This document shows positions 25,763 through 34,655 of a DNA stretch of 64,000 nt, in pieces. Source of the DNA: Desulfofundulus thermosubterraneus DSM 16057. Lineage in GTDB: Bacteria; Bacillota; Desulfotomaculia; Desulfotomaculales; Desulfovirgulaceae. Where the stretch lies: the NCBI RefSeq assembly GCF_900142025.1, contig NZ_FQZM01000016.1, positions 1-64,000 on the forward strand, in the 5' to 3' direction. Position 1 is the first letter of the stretch, and every line of letters starts with the position of its first letter. The notes below the pieces were generated by a model. That model was not told the origin of the DNA, searched no databases, and saw only the letters and a program-made list of their open reading frames with translations. The position numbers and the translations under genes are program-made.

Positions 25763-27142
25763 TCAGGCGTGAATGGCCAACCCGTGGATACCTTCTGCCG
25801 CCTCCAGAACCGCCTCCGCCAGGGTGGGATGGGCGTGGATCACCTGCGCCAGCCGGGCGGCCGTCATATCCATCTCCAGAGCCAGGGCTGCTTCGGCCAC
25901 CAGGTCAGAGGCGTGGGGTCCCACTATGTGTACTCCAAGAATGCGGTCGGTTTGGGCATCGGCCACCACCTTGACAAAGCCCTCGGTTTCCCCCATGGCC
26001 TGTGCCTTCCCGCAGGCCATCATGGGGAACTTGGCCGTTTTTACCTCATAGCCCTGGGCCCGGGCCTCTTCGGCGGTTAGACCCACGACCCCCACCTCGG
26101 GGCGGGTAAAAATGCAGGCCGGTACTACCCGGTAGTTCATTTCCCTGTTATGACCCAAAATGTTGTGCACGGCCACCAGCCCCTGGGCCGAAGCCACATG
26201 GGCCAGCTGGATCTTACCGGTAATGTCTCCTGCGGCGTAGATGCCCGGAACCGAGGTTTCCATGCGCTCATTTACCAGCACCTCACCCCGTTCACCCAGG
26301 GTTACGCCCACTTCCGCCAACCCCAATCCGCCGGTATTTAAAACACGGCCCACGGAGATGAGGACCAGGTCGGCAGCAATTTCCTCACCACTTTCCAGCT
26401 CGGCCACCACGCCACCGGCATCCTTCCGAACGGCCTTGATGGCGGCCCTGGTCTTGATGGTAATACCCTGCCGTTTGAAAATCCCCTGAACGTACCGGGA
26501 TACTTCCTTGTCCACGGTGGGCAGGATGGTGGGCATCATCTCCACCACGGTAACCGTGCTGCCCAGCGCGGCAAATATGGAAGCAAATTCGCATCCCACC
26601 ACACCTCCGCCGATAATGAGCAACCTACCCGGAACCGACGTCAGGTTTAAAGCCTCGTCCGAGGTAATCACCTGCCGGCCGTCATACCCCAGGCTCTTGA
26701 TGAGCGCCGGGCTGGAGCCGGTAGCCAGGACAATGTTCTCTGCCTCCAGCTCCTGTTCAGTCCCGCCGGGCAGGCTTACTTTAACTGTACGCGGCGATGT
26801 CAGCATGGCCGTCCCGCGTACCAGCTCCACCTTGTTCTTTTGCAGCAGAAACTGGATTCCAGAAGCAAGCCGCTTGACAACCTGGCGCTTGCGCTCTATC
26901 AGGGCGGCCATGTCCACCTCCACCGTCCCGGTGGAGATGCCAAACTCGCCGGCCTTCCTTATGCCGGCCAGGACCTCGGCAGCCGCAGCCAGCACCTTGG
27001 TGGGAATGCAGCCCCGGTTCAGGCAGGTTCCCCCCAGTTCCTCCTTTTCCACCAGCGCCACCCGGGCACCCAGCTGGGCCGCCCGGATGGCCGCCACATA
27101 ACCTCCGGGACCTCCACCGATCACCACAATCTTGTAATGCAT
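25763..27142 (-). CDS. lpdA: Dihydrolipoyl dehydrogenase (E3 / glycine cleavage L protein)
   Basis: 459 residues from the ATG at 27142, behind GAGGTGAGGGAT; the open frame reaches 27211 without a better start. It has the FAD-binding GGGPGGYVAAI motif at the N-terminus, the redox-active disulfide in GGTCLNRGC, an NAD-binding GGGVVGCEFA motif and the C-terminal HAHPTLAEA with the catalytic His. It reoxidises dihydrolipoyl groups, here probably those of GcvH and of an OsmC-coupled system. It lies directly downstream of the sigma-54 activator gene. Confidence 0.95.
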   Translation of the reverse strand: MHYKIVVIGGGPGGYVAAIRAAQLGARVALVEKEELGGTCLNRGCIPTKVLAAAAEVLAGIRKAGEFGISTGTVEVDMAALIERKRQVVKRLASGIQFLLQKNKVELVRGTAMLTSPRTVKVSLPGGTEQELEAENIVLATGSSPALIKSLGYDGRQVITSDEALNLTSVPGRLLIIGGGVVGCEFASIFAALGSTVTVVEMMPTILPTVDKEVSRYVQGIFKRQGITIKTRAAIKAVRKDAGGVVAELESGEEIAADLVLISVGRVLNTGGLGLAEVGVTLGERGEVLVNERMETSVPGIYAAGDITGKIQLAHVASAQGLVAVHNILGHNREMNYRVVPACIFTRPEVGVVGLTAEEARAQGYEVKTAKFPMMACGKAQAMGETEGFVKVVADAQTDRILGVHIVGPHASDLVAEAALALEMDMTAARLAQVIHAHPTLAEAVLEAAEGIHGLAIHA

Positions 27143-27207
27143 ATCCCTCACCTCGTTTTGCTTGTAGTATGGTAAACTTTCAAATCCCTTCACGGCACTT
27201 TTTGTAC

Positions 27208-27222
27208 GCAAACTCCGTGCGA
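27208..27222 (-). promoter_or_regulatory. Sigma-54-like promoter upstream of lpdA (one mismatch)
   Basis: The minus strand reads TCGCACG-GAGT-TTGC: correct spacing and a perfect -12 box, but one G of the -24 GG is C. It is about 66 bp upstream of the lpdA start. It is weaker evidence than the site at 25554. Confidence 0.45.
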
Positions 27223-27337
27223 AGGGCCAAAGAAAAAGGCCCTGTTGATTACGGCGGCAAAAAACAGCCCAGGGACCTGTACTCCAAGTAACTTGTGCTC
27301 ATCCGGAAAATGCCGGGAGCATAGTATGGTTCAATTT

Positions 27338-27354
27338 TGCACCGTACCGGTGCA
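27338..27354. promoter_or_regulatory. 17-bp inverted repeat, candidate enhancer for lpdA
   Basis: TGCACCG-TAC-CGGTGCA, perfect 7-bp arms with a 3-bp centre, directly after the stop codon of the sigma-54 activator gene and about 120 bp upstream of the lpdA promoter-like site. A related copy lies at 25701-25717. It is likely the binding site of a dimeric Fis-type HTH. Confidence 0.55.
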
Positions 27355-27357
27355 GTT

Positions 27358-29433
27358 CTATACCACCAGGCCATACTGGCGGGCCTTGCGCAGAAGGGTG
27401 GAGTGGGAAATTCCCAAAACCTGTCCGGCCCGGCGCAGGCTGTGGTATTTTTCCAGGGCCATCCTGATTAATTCTTTTTCCGTGGCCTCCCTGGCTTCTT
27501 GCAGGGGCACAATTTCCGAAATCTGGGGCCGCCACCCCTCCCTACCCAGGGCTTCCATGAATTCGCCGGGCAGGTGGTGAGGCTCAATAACCTCCTCCTC
27601 GCACATGATCACCAGGCGCTCAACGAGGTTGATCAGCTCCCTGACGTTGCCCGGCCAGGAATAGCCCTCCAGCAGGCGGCAAGTCTCCATGCCCAGGCGC
27701 TTTTTGGTGCCGTGCCTGGCATTAAAGCGGTTAAGAAAATGGGTGACCAGGGGCAGAATATCTTCCCGGCGTTCTTTCAGGGGCGGGATGCTGATGGGCA
27801 CCACATTCAGCCGGTAGTACAGGTCCTCCCGAAACTTTTTCTCGGCAATGAGGCGTTTTAAATCCTTATTGGTGGCGGCGATTATGCGAATGTCCAGCTT
27901 GATGGGCCTGCGTCCCCCCACCCGGTAGATGACCTGTTCTTGAAGCACCCGCAGCAACTTCACCTGCAGGTTTAAGGGCATGTCCCCAATTTCGTCCAGG
28001 AACACCGTGCCCCCGTTGGCAATCTCCAAAAGGCCCAGTTTTCCCTCCCGCTGGGCTCCGGTGAAGGCCCCCTTTTCGTAGCCGAACAGCTCGGACTCCA
28101 GAAGGGATTCCGGAATGGCTCCGCAGTTGATTTCGATGAAGGGTTTGTCCGCCCTGGAACTGTGGCGGTGAATGAGCTTGGCAAGCCTCTCCTTGCCCAC
28201 CCCCGAAGGGCCGGTGATAAGCACCGTAGAGTCCACGGTAGCCACCCGCAAGGCCTGTTCCACTGCCCGGCGCATCAGGGGACTTTCGGCGATAATTTCC
28301 CCATCGGCCAGCCGCCTGGCCCGCAATTCCTTCAGCTCCGCCGAAGCCCGGGCAGCCTCTTCCTTAAACCGATTGAGCTCGGTTATATCCCGCAGGTTAA
28401 CCACAATCCGGCCCACCTGTCCCCCTTCCCCGACCACCGCACTGCCGGAGAAAATGAGCTCCTCTCCATCCTCCGTATGCACCGCCATGTTAACCAGGGA
28501 CTTGCCGGACATAATCTCATTGTAGATTTGTAGAAGGTGTTTATGCTGCCCCGAAGCTAGCTCGGTCACGTTTTTCCCCTGGATCTCTCCCAGTGAATCC
28601 ATGCCGGTGATCCGGCCGTAGCTGGCGTTAACCCGCTCTATATTCCCCTGCCGGTCGATTACCACAATGCCGTCGTAACAGGACTGGATAACCCCGACCA
28701 GCTCCTTGTTCAAATTGCGTACCGAATCCAGCTGGCTGGATATATCCTCCAGCTCCGAGATATCCTGCAACACCAGCGCAAAACCCTGCACCTGCTCTTC
28801 GTCCTTTTGAATGGGGCTCTGGCGGATGATCAGCACCCTGTCCCCCACCTTAAAACGCCCCAGGAAGGCGTCTACCCCGGGGTTCACCTGGCCAAGCCCC
28901 AGTTGCTTCAAAAGAGGTCCTGCAGGCCGTCCCAGCACCTTGACGGCCGGGATGCCGGTCAATTTTTCTGCAGCGGCGTTGAAGTGACAAACATCGCCCC
29001 GGGCATCCACGGCAATGATGCCGTTGTGGACCGACTGGAGAATCACCGCCAGTTTATACTCGGTGGCCTCCAGGGCGTTGTGCACTTTGTTGATCAGGTC
29101 TATGCGGGTCAGCACCCCGGCCAGCCGGCCCTGCCGGTTGAGAATGACCAGGCGGTCTATGGGCAGGTTGCTTACCTCGTTAAAATGCATGTCCTCGTCT
29201 ATGGTCATAATGTCCCGCTCCATTACCTGCCCCACAGAAGTATCAAAAGAAGCCCCCCGCTGCAGGGCCTGGAGAACCTGAAAAACGGTAAGGATGCCAA
29301 CAACCCTGCCGTCACTGTCAAGAACCGGGGCGCAGTTCACCCCCTGCCGCCGGTAGACCTCACAGGCGTCCGCCAGGGTCTGCCATGGATAAAGAGTCTG
29401 GGGATTTTCCAGCATCACCTGTTTAACCAGCAA
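27358..29433 (-). CDS. Sigma-54-dependent transcriptional activator (CBS-CBS-PAS-PAS-AAA+-Fis HTH)
   Basis: 691 residues from a TTG behind GGGGGG. Residues 1-120 are a CBS pair ([27 protein letters not shown]), about 125-360 two PAS domains, about 385-625 the AAA+ core with Walker A GPSGVGKE, the sigma-54 contact loop GAFTGA and the Walker B region [11 protein letters not shown], and about 645-691 a Fis-type HTH ([20 protein letters not shown]). No receiver domain is present, so the signal is probably a small ligand sensed by CBS or PAS. It is adjacent to lpdA and to sigma-54 promoters, which are its likely targets. Confidence 0.93.
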   Translation of the reverse strand: MLVKQVMLENPQTLYPWQTLADACEVYRRQGVNCAPVLDSDGRVVGILTVFQVLQALQRGASFDTSVGQVMERDIMTIDEDMHFNEVSNLPIDRLVILNRQGRLAGVLTRIDLINKVHNALEATEYKLAVILQSVHNGIIAVDARGDVCHFNAAAEKLTGIPAVKVLGRPAGPLLKQLGLGQVNPGVDAFLGRFKVGDRVLIIRQSPIQKDEEQVQGFALVLQDISELEDISSQLDSVRNLNKELVGVIQSCYDGIVVIDRQGNIERVNASYGRITGMDSLGEIQGKNVTELASGQHKHLLQIYNEIMSGKSLVNMAVHTEDGEELIFSGSAVVGEGGQVGRIVVNLRDITELNRFKEEAARASAELKELRARRLADGEIIAESPLMRRAVEQALRVATVDSTVLITGPSGVGKERLAKLIHRHSSRADKPFIEINCGAIPESLLESELFGYEKGAFTGAQREGKLGLLEIANGGTVFLDEIGDMPLNLQVKLLRVLQEQVIYRVGGRRPIKLDIRIIAATNKDLKRLIAEKKFREDLYYRLNVVPISIPPLKERREDILPLVTHFLNRFNARHGTKKRLGMETCRLLEGYSWPGNVRELINLVERLVIMCEEEVIEPHHLPGEFMEALGREGWRPQISEIVPLQEAREATEKELIRMALEKYHSLRRAGQVLGISHSTLLRKARQYGLVV

Positions 29434-29480
29434 AGCAAATCCCCCCTGCCACTCCTTTGTGTGAAAGTGAGGTGGAACAT

Positions 29481-29645
29481 ATGAAGTTTTCCCAGCTCAA
29501 GAGGGAACATGTAGCTAAGATGGTTGACTCCCGGGCCGTCTTCAAGTGCGGTGAAGACTGCCTCCAGAACGGTATGGTATCAAATCTGAAGTTTACCGGC
29601 AACCGGTTGCCGGCTAGGGAACCGGTACCAATATTTACCCTGTAG
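29481..29645 (+). CDS. Possible small protein divergent from the activator gene
   Basis: A 54-residue frame starting [17 protein letters not shown] behind a good GTGAGGTGG site. The N-terminus recalls PRC-barrel-like small proteins, but the match is loose. It starts only 48 bp from the divergent activator start, leaving little room for promoters. The reading frame also runs through an 18-bp palindrome. It may be spurious. Confidence 0.3.
   Translation: MKFSQLKREHVAKMVDSRAVFKCGEDCLQNGMVSNLKFTGNRLPAREPVPIFTL
29596..29613. repeat. 18-bp perfect palindrome
   Basis: A perfect palindrome built as CCGGCAACC and its reverse complement GGTTGCCGG, with no spacer. It lies between leuS and the sigma-54 activator gene, with no T-run on either side. 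It may be a regulator site for the activator gene; the function is unknown. Confidence 0.5.
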
Positions 29646-29755
29646 ATTTCAAGCTATACATAGGCCAGATTCGAAAACAAACGCCAATCGCCCGGTGCTT
29701 CTGAAGGAATTCAGGAGGTTGTAACAGGGCAGGGAGAGCGCCGGGCGAAGATCCG

Positions 29756-29792
29756 AAGAAGGGCCGCCGGCGAAATGCCTGCGGCCCTTCTT
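29756..29792 (-). terminator. Stem-loop directly after leuS
   Basis: A perfect 12-bp stem (AAGAAGGGCCGC and GCGGCCCTTCTT) with a 13-nt loop begins 1 bp after the leuS stop on the minus strand. The T-run is poor (only the TTCTT in the stem), so it could be a weak terminator or an mRNA 3' end stabiliser. Confidence 0.6.
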
Positions 29793-29793
29793 G

Positions 29794-32277
29794 TCACTTC
29801 ACCACGATGTTCACCAGTTTCCCCGGCACGGGGATGACCTTCACTATTTGCTTGCCCTCCACCAGTTTCTGCACCCGGGGCTGGGCCAGCACTACTTCCT
29901 GCATTTGAGCCGGGGTGATGCCGGCCGGCACCAGCACCCGCTCCCGCACCCGGCCGTTGATCTGCACCACAATGGTAATCTCGTCTTCCACAATGGCCTC
30001 GGGGTCGTAGGCAGGCCAGGGCTGCTTGTGGATGCTCTCCCGGTGGCCGGTGGCCTCCCACAGCTCCTCGGTTATATGGGGTGCAAAGGGAGCCAGCAGA
30101 ATCAGCAGGTGCTCGATCCCCTCCCGCAAAACCGCCGGGTCCCGGTCGGTTTCCGGCACCTCTTTGTACTGGTATAGGGCGTTCACCAGCTCCATGATGG
30201 CGCTAACGGCGGTGTTGAAGTTAAACCGATTACCGATATCCTCGGTCACCTTTTTAATGGTCAGGTGGATCAGGCGGTGCATTTGCCGGTTGACCCCCAC
30301 CAGCTTACCTGCCGGTTTTGGCGGTGCTTCCAGCAGCCCGCCGGCTACGGAGGCAACCAGGCGCCAGACCCGGTTGAGGAACCGGTAGCAGCCCTCAACC
30401 CCCTGGTCGCTCCATTCCAGATCCCGCTCGGGGGGTGCGGCAAAGAGGATGAAAAGCCGGGCGGTATCGGCCCCGTATTTGGCCACAATCTCCTCCGGGC
30501 TGACCACGTTCCCCCTGGACTTGGACATCTTGGCGCCGTCTTTCAACACCATGCCCTGGGTTAACAGGTTGGTAAAGGGTTCCTGGATGCCCACCAGCCC
30601 CAGGTCGTAGAGCACCTTGGTGAAGAAGCGGGAATACAGCAGGTGCAAAATGGCGTGTTCCACGCCGCCAATGTACTGGTCCACGGGCAGCCAGTAATCC
30701 ACCCTGGCCCGGTCCCAGGGATGCTTGTCTTCCCTGGGACTGGTGTAGCGGTAGTAGTACCAGGAGGAACACATGAAGGTGTCCATGGTATCGGTTTCCC
30801 GCCGGGCCAGCCCGCCGCACCGGGGGCAGGTGGTGTTGACGAACTCCGGGCAGTCGGCCAGGGGTGATTGTCCGGTGGGTTTAAACTCCACGTCCCGGGG
30901 CAAGAGCACCGGCAGGTCCTCCTCCGGCACAGGGACGATGCCGCACTTATCGCAATATATAATCGGAATGGGGGCGCCCCAGTAACGCTGCCGGGAAATC
31001 AGCCAGTCCCGCAGGCGGTAGTTCACCTGGCCCCGGCCCAGACCCTTTTCCTCCAGGTAGGCGATTACCGCCCGGATCCCCTCGTCTTTGGACAGGCCGT
31101 TGAACTGGCCGGAGTTTACCATCACCCCGTCGCCGGCATAAGCTTCCGTCATGGTCTGTGGATCCAGTTCCTCCCCGGGCGGCTGGATGACCACCCGGAT
31201 GGGCAAGTTGTACTTGCGGGCAAATTCAAAGTCCCGCTGGTCATGGGCCGGCACGCCCATCACTGCCCCGGTACCATACTCCAAAAGGACGTAATTGGCC
31301 ACCAGTATGGGCACCCGTTCACCGTTCAAGGGGTTGATGCAGTAAGCTCCGGTAAACAGCCCTTCCTTTTCCACGTCGGTGGCGGTGCGGGCAATTTCGT
31401 TTAAATTGCGCACCCGCCGCACGAAGTCCCGCACCGCTTCGGACTGGGGCTTGCCTTCAACGAGCTTCTCCACCAGGGGATGTTCCGGAGCCAGCACCAT
31501 ATAGGTCACCCCGAACACCGTGTCGGGGCGGGTGGTAAAGACCACAATCTCCTCATCCATATCGGCCACTTTAAAGCGGATTTCCGCCCCCTCGCTGCGG
31601 CCGATCCAGTTTTCCTGCATAATTTTAACCTTCTCCGGCCAGCCCTTCAGCAGCTCCAGATCCTTGAGCAGGCGCTCGGCGTAGGCGGTAATTTTAAAGA
31701 ACCACTGTTCCAGTTCCCGCTTTTCCACGGGAGTCTTGCAGCGCTCGCAGGCACCCTCCTTGACCTGCTCGTTGGCCAGCACCGTGGCGCAGGAGGGGCA
31801 CCAGTTAACCGCCGCCTTTTTCTTATAGGCCAGCCCTTTATGATAAAGCTGCAGGAACAACCACTGGGTCCACTTGTAGTAGCCGGGATGGCAGGTGGCC
31901 ACTTCCCGGTCCCAGTCGTAGCTGATGCCCAGTTGCTTGAGCTGGGCACGCATGGTCCTGATGTTATCCATGGTCCAGTCGGCCGGATGGACGTTGCCGT
32001 GCTTGATGGCTGCGTTTTCCGCCGGCAGGCCGAAGGCGTCCCACCCCATGGGGTGCAGGACGTGGTAACCCTGCATGGTTTTAAAGCGGGCCACCACATC
32101 GCCAATGGAGTAGTTCCTTACGTGGCCCATGTGGAGCTTGCCGGAAGGGTAGGGAAACATCTCCAAGCAATAGTATTTCGGGCGGTCTGAGAAATCCGGG
32201 GTCTTATATAAATTTTCTGCGGCCCAGCGGGCCTGCCACTTCGCTTCAATTTCCTTGAAGTCGTAGCGTTCGTTCAC
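29794..32277 (-). CDS. leuS: Leucyl-tRNA synthetase
   Basis: 828 residues from a GTG at 32277 behind AAGGGGG; the frame is open to 32424, but the extra 49 residues are not LeuRS-like. It shows the class I HMGH motif ([13 protein letters not shown]), the CP1 editing domain about 220-420, zinc-type cysteine pairs (CERC, CDKC, CPRC) and the KMSKS loop ([10 protein letters not shown]). It charges tRNA-Leu. A leucine-type T-box exists further upstream, but an acyl-CoA ligase gene and a terminator stand between. A possible own promoter (TTGTCT-N16-GATAAA) lies about 70-100 bp before the start. Confidence 0.96.
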   Translation of the reverse strand: MNERYDFKEIEAKWQARWAAENLYKTPDFSDRPKYYCLEMFPYPSGKLHMGHVRNYSIGDVVARFKTMQGYHVLHPMGWDAFGLPAENAAIKHGNVHPADWTMDNIRTMRAQLKQLGISYDWDREVATCHPGYYKWTQWLFLQLYHKGLAYKKKAAVNWCPSCATVLANEQVKEGACERCKTPVEKRELEQWFFKITAYAERLLKDLELLKGWPEKVKIMQENWIGRSEGAEIRFKVADMDEEIVVFTTRPDTVFGVTYMVLAPEHPLVEKLVEGKPQSEAVRDFVRRVRNLNEIARTATDVEKEGLFTGAYCINPLNGERVPILVANYVLLEYGTGAVMGVPAHDQRDFEFARKYNLPIRVVIQPPGEELDPQTMTEAYAGDGVMVNSGQFNGLSKDEGIRAVIAYLEEKGLGRGQVNYRLRDWLISRQRYWGAPIPIIYCDKCGIVPVPEEDLPVLLPRDVEFKPTGQSPLADCPEFVNTTCPRCGGLARRETDTMDTFMCSSWYYYRYTSPREDKHPWDRARVDYWLPVDQYIGGVEHAILHLLYSRFFTKVLYDLGLVGIQEPFTNLLTQGMVLKDGAKMSKSRGNVVSPEEIVAKYGADTARLFILFAAPPERDLEWSDQGVEGCYRFLNRVWRLVASVAGGLLEAPPKPAGKLVGVNRQMHRLIHLTIKKVTEDIGNRFNFNTAVSAIMELVNALYQYKEVPETDRDPAVLREGIEHLLILLAPFAPHITEELWEATGHRESIHKQPWPAYDPEAIVEDEITIVVQINGRVRERVLVPAGITPAQMQEVVLAQPRVQKLVEGKQIVKVIPVPGKLVNIVVK

Positions 32278-32399
32278 CAAAGCATCCCCCTTGCCGTATA
32301 CCGTAAACTGCTGTCCCTTGTTTCGACGGCATTTCATCATAAGTGTCATTTTATCATAAATGTTGCGCTTAAGACAAGAATCGGCACCCCGGGGAAAAG

Positions 32400-32441
32400 A
32401 GAAAACGGGGTGGTGGACAAGCAAATGTCTTCACCACCCCG
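32400..32441 (-). terminator. Rho-independent terminator after the acyl-CoA ligase gene
   Basis: On the minus strand a 10-bp stem (CGGGGTGGTG and CACCACCCCG) with a 16-nt loop is followed by TTTTCTCTTTT. It separates the acyl-CoA ligase gene from leuS. Confidence 0.8.
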
Positions 32442-32457
32442 GGGGCAACAGGCAACT

Positions 32458-34122
32458 TCAGGCTGTTTCTACCCGGGCTGCCTGGAACAAATTCAACTCA
32501 CGGATGGCCTGCTCCCGCAGCTTGAACTTTTGCACCTTGCCGTTGGCCGTGGTGGGGTAGCTCGATACAAACTGGATATACTGCGGTATTTTATACCGGG
32601 CAATCTTGCCGTTACAAAACTCCCTGATTTCCTCAGCCGTGGCTGTACAGCCTTCTTTCAATTGTATGAAGGCCATTACCTCTTCGCCGTACTTGCTGCT
32701 GGGCACCCCCACCACCTGCACATCCTTGATCTTGGGGTGGGTATGCAGGAATTCCTCAATCTCCCGGGGGTAGATGTTCTCACCGCCCCGGATGATCATA
32801 TCCTTGATCCGTCCCGTAATACGGACGTAGCCCTGTTCATCCATAATCCCCAGGTCGCCGGTGTGCAGCCAGCCTTCCCGATCGATGGTGCTGGCCGTAG
32901 CCTCCGGCATTTTATAGTAACCCTTCATAACGTTGTATCCCCGAGCGCAAATCTCGCCCTGGTACCCCCGGGGTACTTCTTCCCCGGTGGCCGGGTCCAC
33001 CACCTTCACCTCCACGCCCGGCAAGGCCCGGCCCACGGTGGATACCCTGATCTCCAGGGGGTCGTCGGTCCTGGTCATGGTAATTCCCGGGGAGGCTTCA
33101 GTCTGGCCGTATGTAATGACTATTTCCTTCATCCCCATGCGGTCTACCACCGCTTTCATCACTTCCATGGGGCAGGGAGCCCCGGCCATGATGCCGGTGC
33201 GCAGGGAAGATGTGTCGAAAGGTTGCTTTTCCAGCACCTCCAGCTCGGTGATGAACATGGTGGGTACGCCGTGCAGGGCGGTGCACCTTTCCTTCTCCAC
33301 TGTTTCCAGAACCCGCACCGGATTGAAGGACTCCAGGGGCACCATGGTGGCTCCCGAAACCACACAGGTCAAAGTCCCCAGCACACAGCCAAAGCAGTGG
33401 AAGAAAGGCACCGGGATGCACAAGCGGTCCCGGGAGCTGAAATTCAGGCACTCGGCTATACTTTTGGCATTCATGACTAAATTTCTGTGGGTAAGCATAA
33501 CTCCCTTGGGGAAACCGGTGGTCCCGGAGGTATACTGCATGTTTATCACGTCATCGGGGTCAAGGGAGGCCTGGCGGGCTGCCAGTTCCTGTTCGGAAAT
33601 GGCCTCAGCCATCCCCAGCACCTGCTCCCAGGTGTACATCCCCGGGTGCTCCTCGTCGCCGATAAAAACCACATTGCGCAACAGGGGGAATTTTTTCGCA
33701 TTCAGCCGCCCGGGCAGGCAGTGGTTCAATTCCGGGCAAAGCTCGTGGAGCATTTCTATGTAATTGGATTCCTTTGTTCCGTTGATGAGTAAGAGGGTGG
33801 TGGCATCGGACTGCCGCAACAGGTACTCCAGTTCACGCACTTTATAATTGGTGTTTACCGTGACCAGCACGGCGCCGATTTTGGCCGAGGCAAACTGGAG
33901 GACGACCCACTGGGGTACGTTGGTGGCCCACAGGGCAATGTGCTCGCCCCGTTTTATGCCCAGGGCCATCAATCCCCTGGCCGCCCGGTTGCATAGATCC
34001 CGAAACTGCCGGTAGGTATAGCGCACCTCACGGTCCGCATAAACAAGGGCCTCGTTATCGGGATACAGGGCAGCTGTCCTATCGAGCAAATCCCCAATAG
34101 TAATCTGGTCAAACCGGTCCAT
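32458..34122 (-). CDS. AMP-dependent acyl-CoA ligase (long/medium-chain fatty acid type)
   Basis: 554 residues of the ANL superfamily: P-loop YTSGTTGFPKG, adenine motif TYGQTEASP, the GWLHTGDLG aspartate motif and the C-terminal lysine in TANGKVQKFK. It activates a fatty or aromatic acid to its CoA thioester through an acyl-AMP. The exact substrate is not readable. It starts at an ATG behind GCAGGAGG, about 110 bp downstream of a T-box terminator, an unusual position for such a gene; it may be read through the T-box. Confidence 0.92.
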   Translation of the reverse strand: MDRFDQITIGDLLDRTAALYPDNEALVYADREVRYTYRQFRDLCNRAARGLMALGIKRGEHIALWATNVPQWVVLQFASAKIGAVLVTVNTNYKVRELEYLLRQSDATTLLLINGTKESNYIEMLHELCPELNHCLPGRLNAKKFPLLRNVVFIGDEEHPGMYTWEQVLGMAEAISEQELAARQASLDPDDVINMQYTSGTTGFPKGVMLTHRNLVMNAKSIAECLNFSSRDRLCIPVPFFHCFGCVLGTLTCVVSGATMVPLESFNPVRVLETVEKERCTALHGVPTMFITELEVLEKQPFDTSSLRTGIMAGAPCPMEVMKAVVDRMGMKEIVITYGQTEASPGITMTRTDDPLEIRVSTVGRALPGVEVKVVDPATGEEVPRGYQGEICARGYNVMKGYYKMPEATASTIDREGWLHTGDLGIMDEQGYVRITGRIKDMIIRGGENIYPREIEEFLHTHPKIKDVQVVGVPSSKYGEEVMAFIQLKEGCTATAEEIREFCNGKIARYKIPQYIQFVSSYPTTANGKVQKFKLREQAIRELNLFQAARVETA

Positions 34123-34232
34123 CCCACCGACCTCCTGCAGAATATTAAAACTTTAAAATGTTAACTTAATGAAGATAAAAGAATATACCAAATGTGCCTC
34201 CACGCCCGGCTTTCCGGGGAGTGCATAAAATG

Positions 34233-34555
34233 AAAACCCCCCGCCCCTCTAGGGACGGGAGGCTTATCCCGCGGTACCACCCTAATTGGTAAATGGTGGA
34301 GCTGGCGGGAATCGAACCCGCGGCCTCTTCCATGCCAAGGAAGCGCGCTCCCTCTGCGCCACAGCCCCATACTTACCCTCTCGATGTGCTTTAACGGCCA
34401 CACACCGGCCCGGAGTACTTCACCTTTCCCCCGAGCAACTCCGGGGCGAGTTCAGCAACCCGGTTCACCGCCTCGCACCCGCCGGCGGCTCTCTGCGGAT
34501 ACCGCTGCTGCTTACTGCTCCCCATCACAGTCATTTGCCCTTATTAACAGACACC
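34233..34555 (-). ncRNA. T-box leader (leucine type, CUC specifier) interrupted by a tRNA-Ala gene
   Basis: In transcription order: AGTA of the S-turn at 34513-34516, an AGAGAG loop at 34489-34494, GGTGCGAGG around 34472-34480, the S-turn partner GAA at 34451-34453 followed by CTC and a purine (specifier 34448-34450), then the T-box AGGGTGGTACCGCGGG at 34268-34283 and a strong terminator stem (34237-34247 with 34252-34262) followed by TTTT. The TGGT bulge fits an ACCA tRNA end, as for tRNA-Leu. Classical order would place leuS next; here an acyl-CoA ligase follows. A complete tRNA gene fills 34294-34368. Confidence 0.88.
34294..34368 (-). tRNA. tRNA-Ala (anticodon GGC)
   Basis: 75 nt with encoded CCA. 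The acceptor stem GGGGCTG pairs with CAGCTCC and includes the G3-U70 wobble that identifies tRNA-Ala. The anticodon arm is CTTCC-TTGGCAT-GGAAG (anticodon GGC), and the T arm GCGGG-TTCGATT-CCCGC. It lies inside the T-box leader transcript, on the same strand, between Stem I and the antiterminator. Confidence 0.95.
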
Positions 34556-34559
34556 TACA

Positions 34560-34588
34560 ATTGTACGACATACCCGCCAGTTTGTCAA
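34560..34588 (-). promoter_or_regulatory. Sigma-A promoter of the T-box/tRNA-Ala transcript
   Basis: TTGACA at 34583-34588, a 17-bp spacer and TACAAT at 34560-34565 on the minus strand: a near-consensus vegetative promoter. Transcription should begin near 34553, immediately before the T-box Stem I. Confidence 0.85.
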
Positions 34589-34626
34589 CAGCCTGGTCGC
34601 AAAAAATTTTGAAGTAATCAGCGTCC

Positions 34627-34650
34627 AAAACCTCCGGGCTTGTCCCGGAG
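34627..34650 (-). terminator. Rho-independent terminator of rsfS
   Basis: CCTCCGGG and CCCGGAGG with a 4-nt loop, followed on the minus strand by TTTT, directly downstream of the rsfS stop and upstream of the T-box promoter. Confidence 0.8.
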
Positions 34651-34655
34651 GAGGC

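Noticed and set aside
27299-27535. Open frame on the minus strand overlapping the end of the activator gene
   Set aside because: It is a shadow of the activator coding sequence and of the inverted repeat at 27338.
32278-32424. LeuS extended by 49 residues to the ATG at 32424
   Set aside because: The extra residues do not resemble LeuRS, and a GTG with a good Shine-Dalgarno at 32277 gives the standard N-terminus.
34161-34403. 80-residue minus-strand open frame overlapping the tRNA
   Set aside because: It runs through the tRNA-Ala and the T-box terminator and has no ribosome binding site; the RNA features explain the sequence.
34446-34453. Reading the T-box specifier as TCG (Ser) or GCC (Ala) instead of CTC
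   Set aside because: TCG would be followed by a pyrimidine and tRNA-Ser usually has G73, which does not fit the TGGT bulge; GCC lies too far from the GAA of the S-turn. CTC followed by G, the A73 match and synteny with leuS favour leucine.
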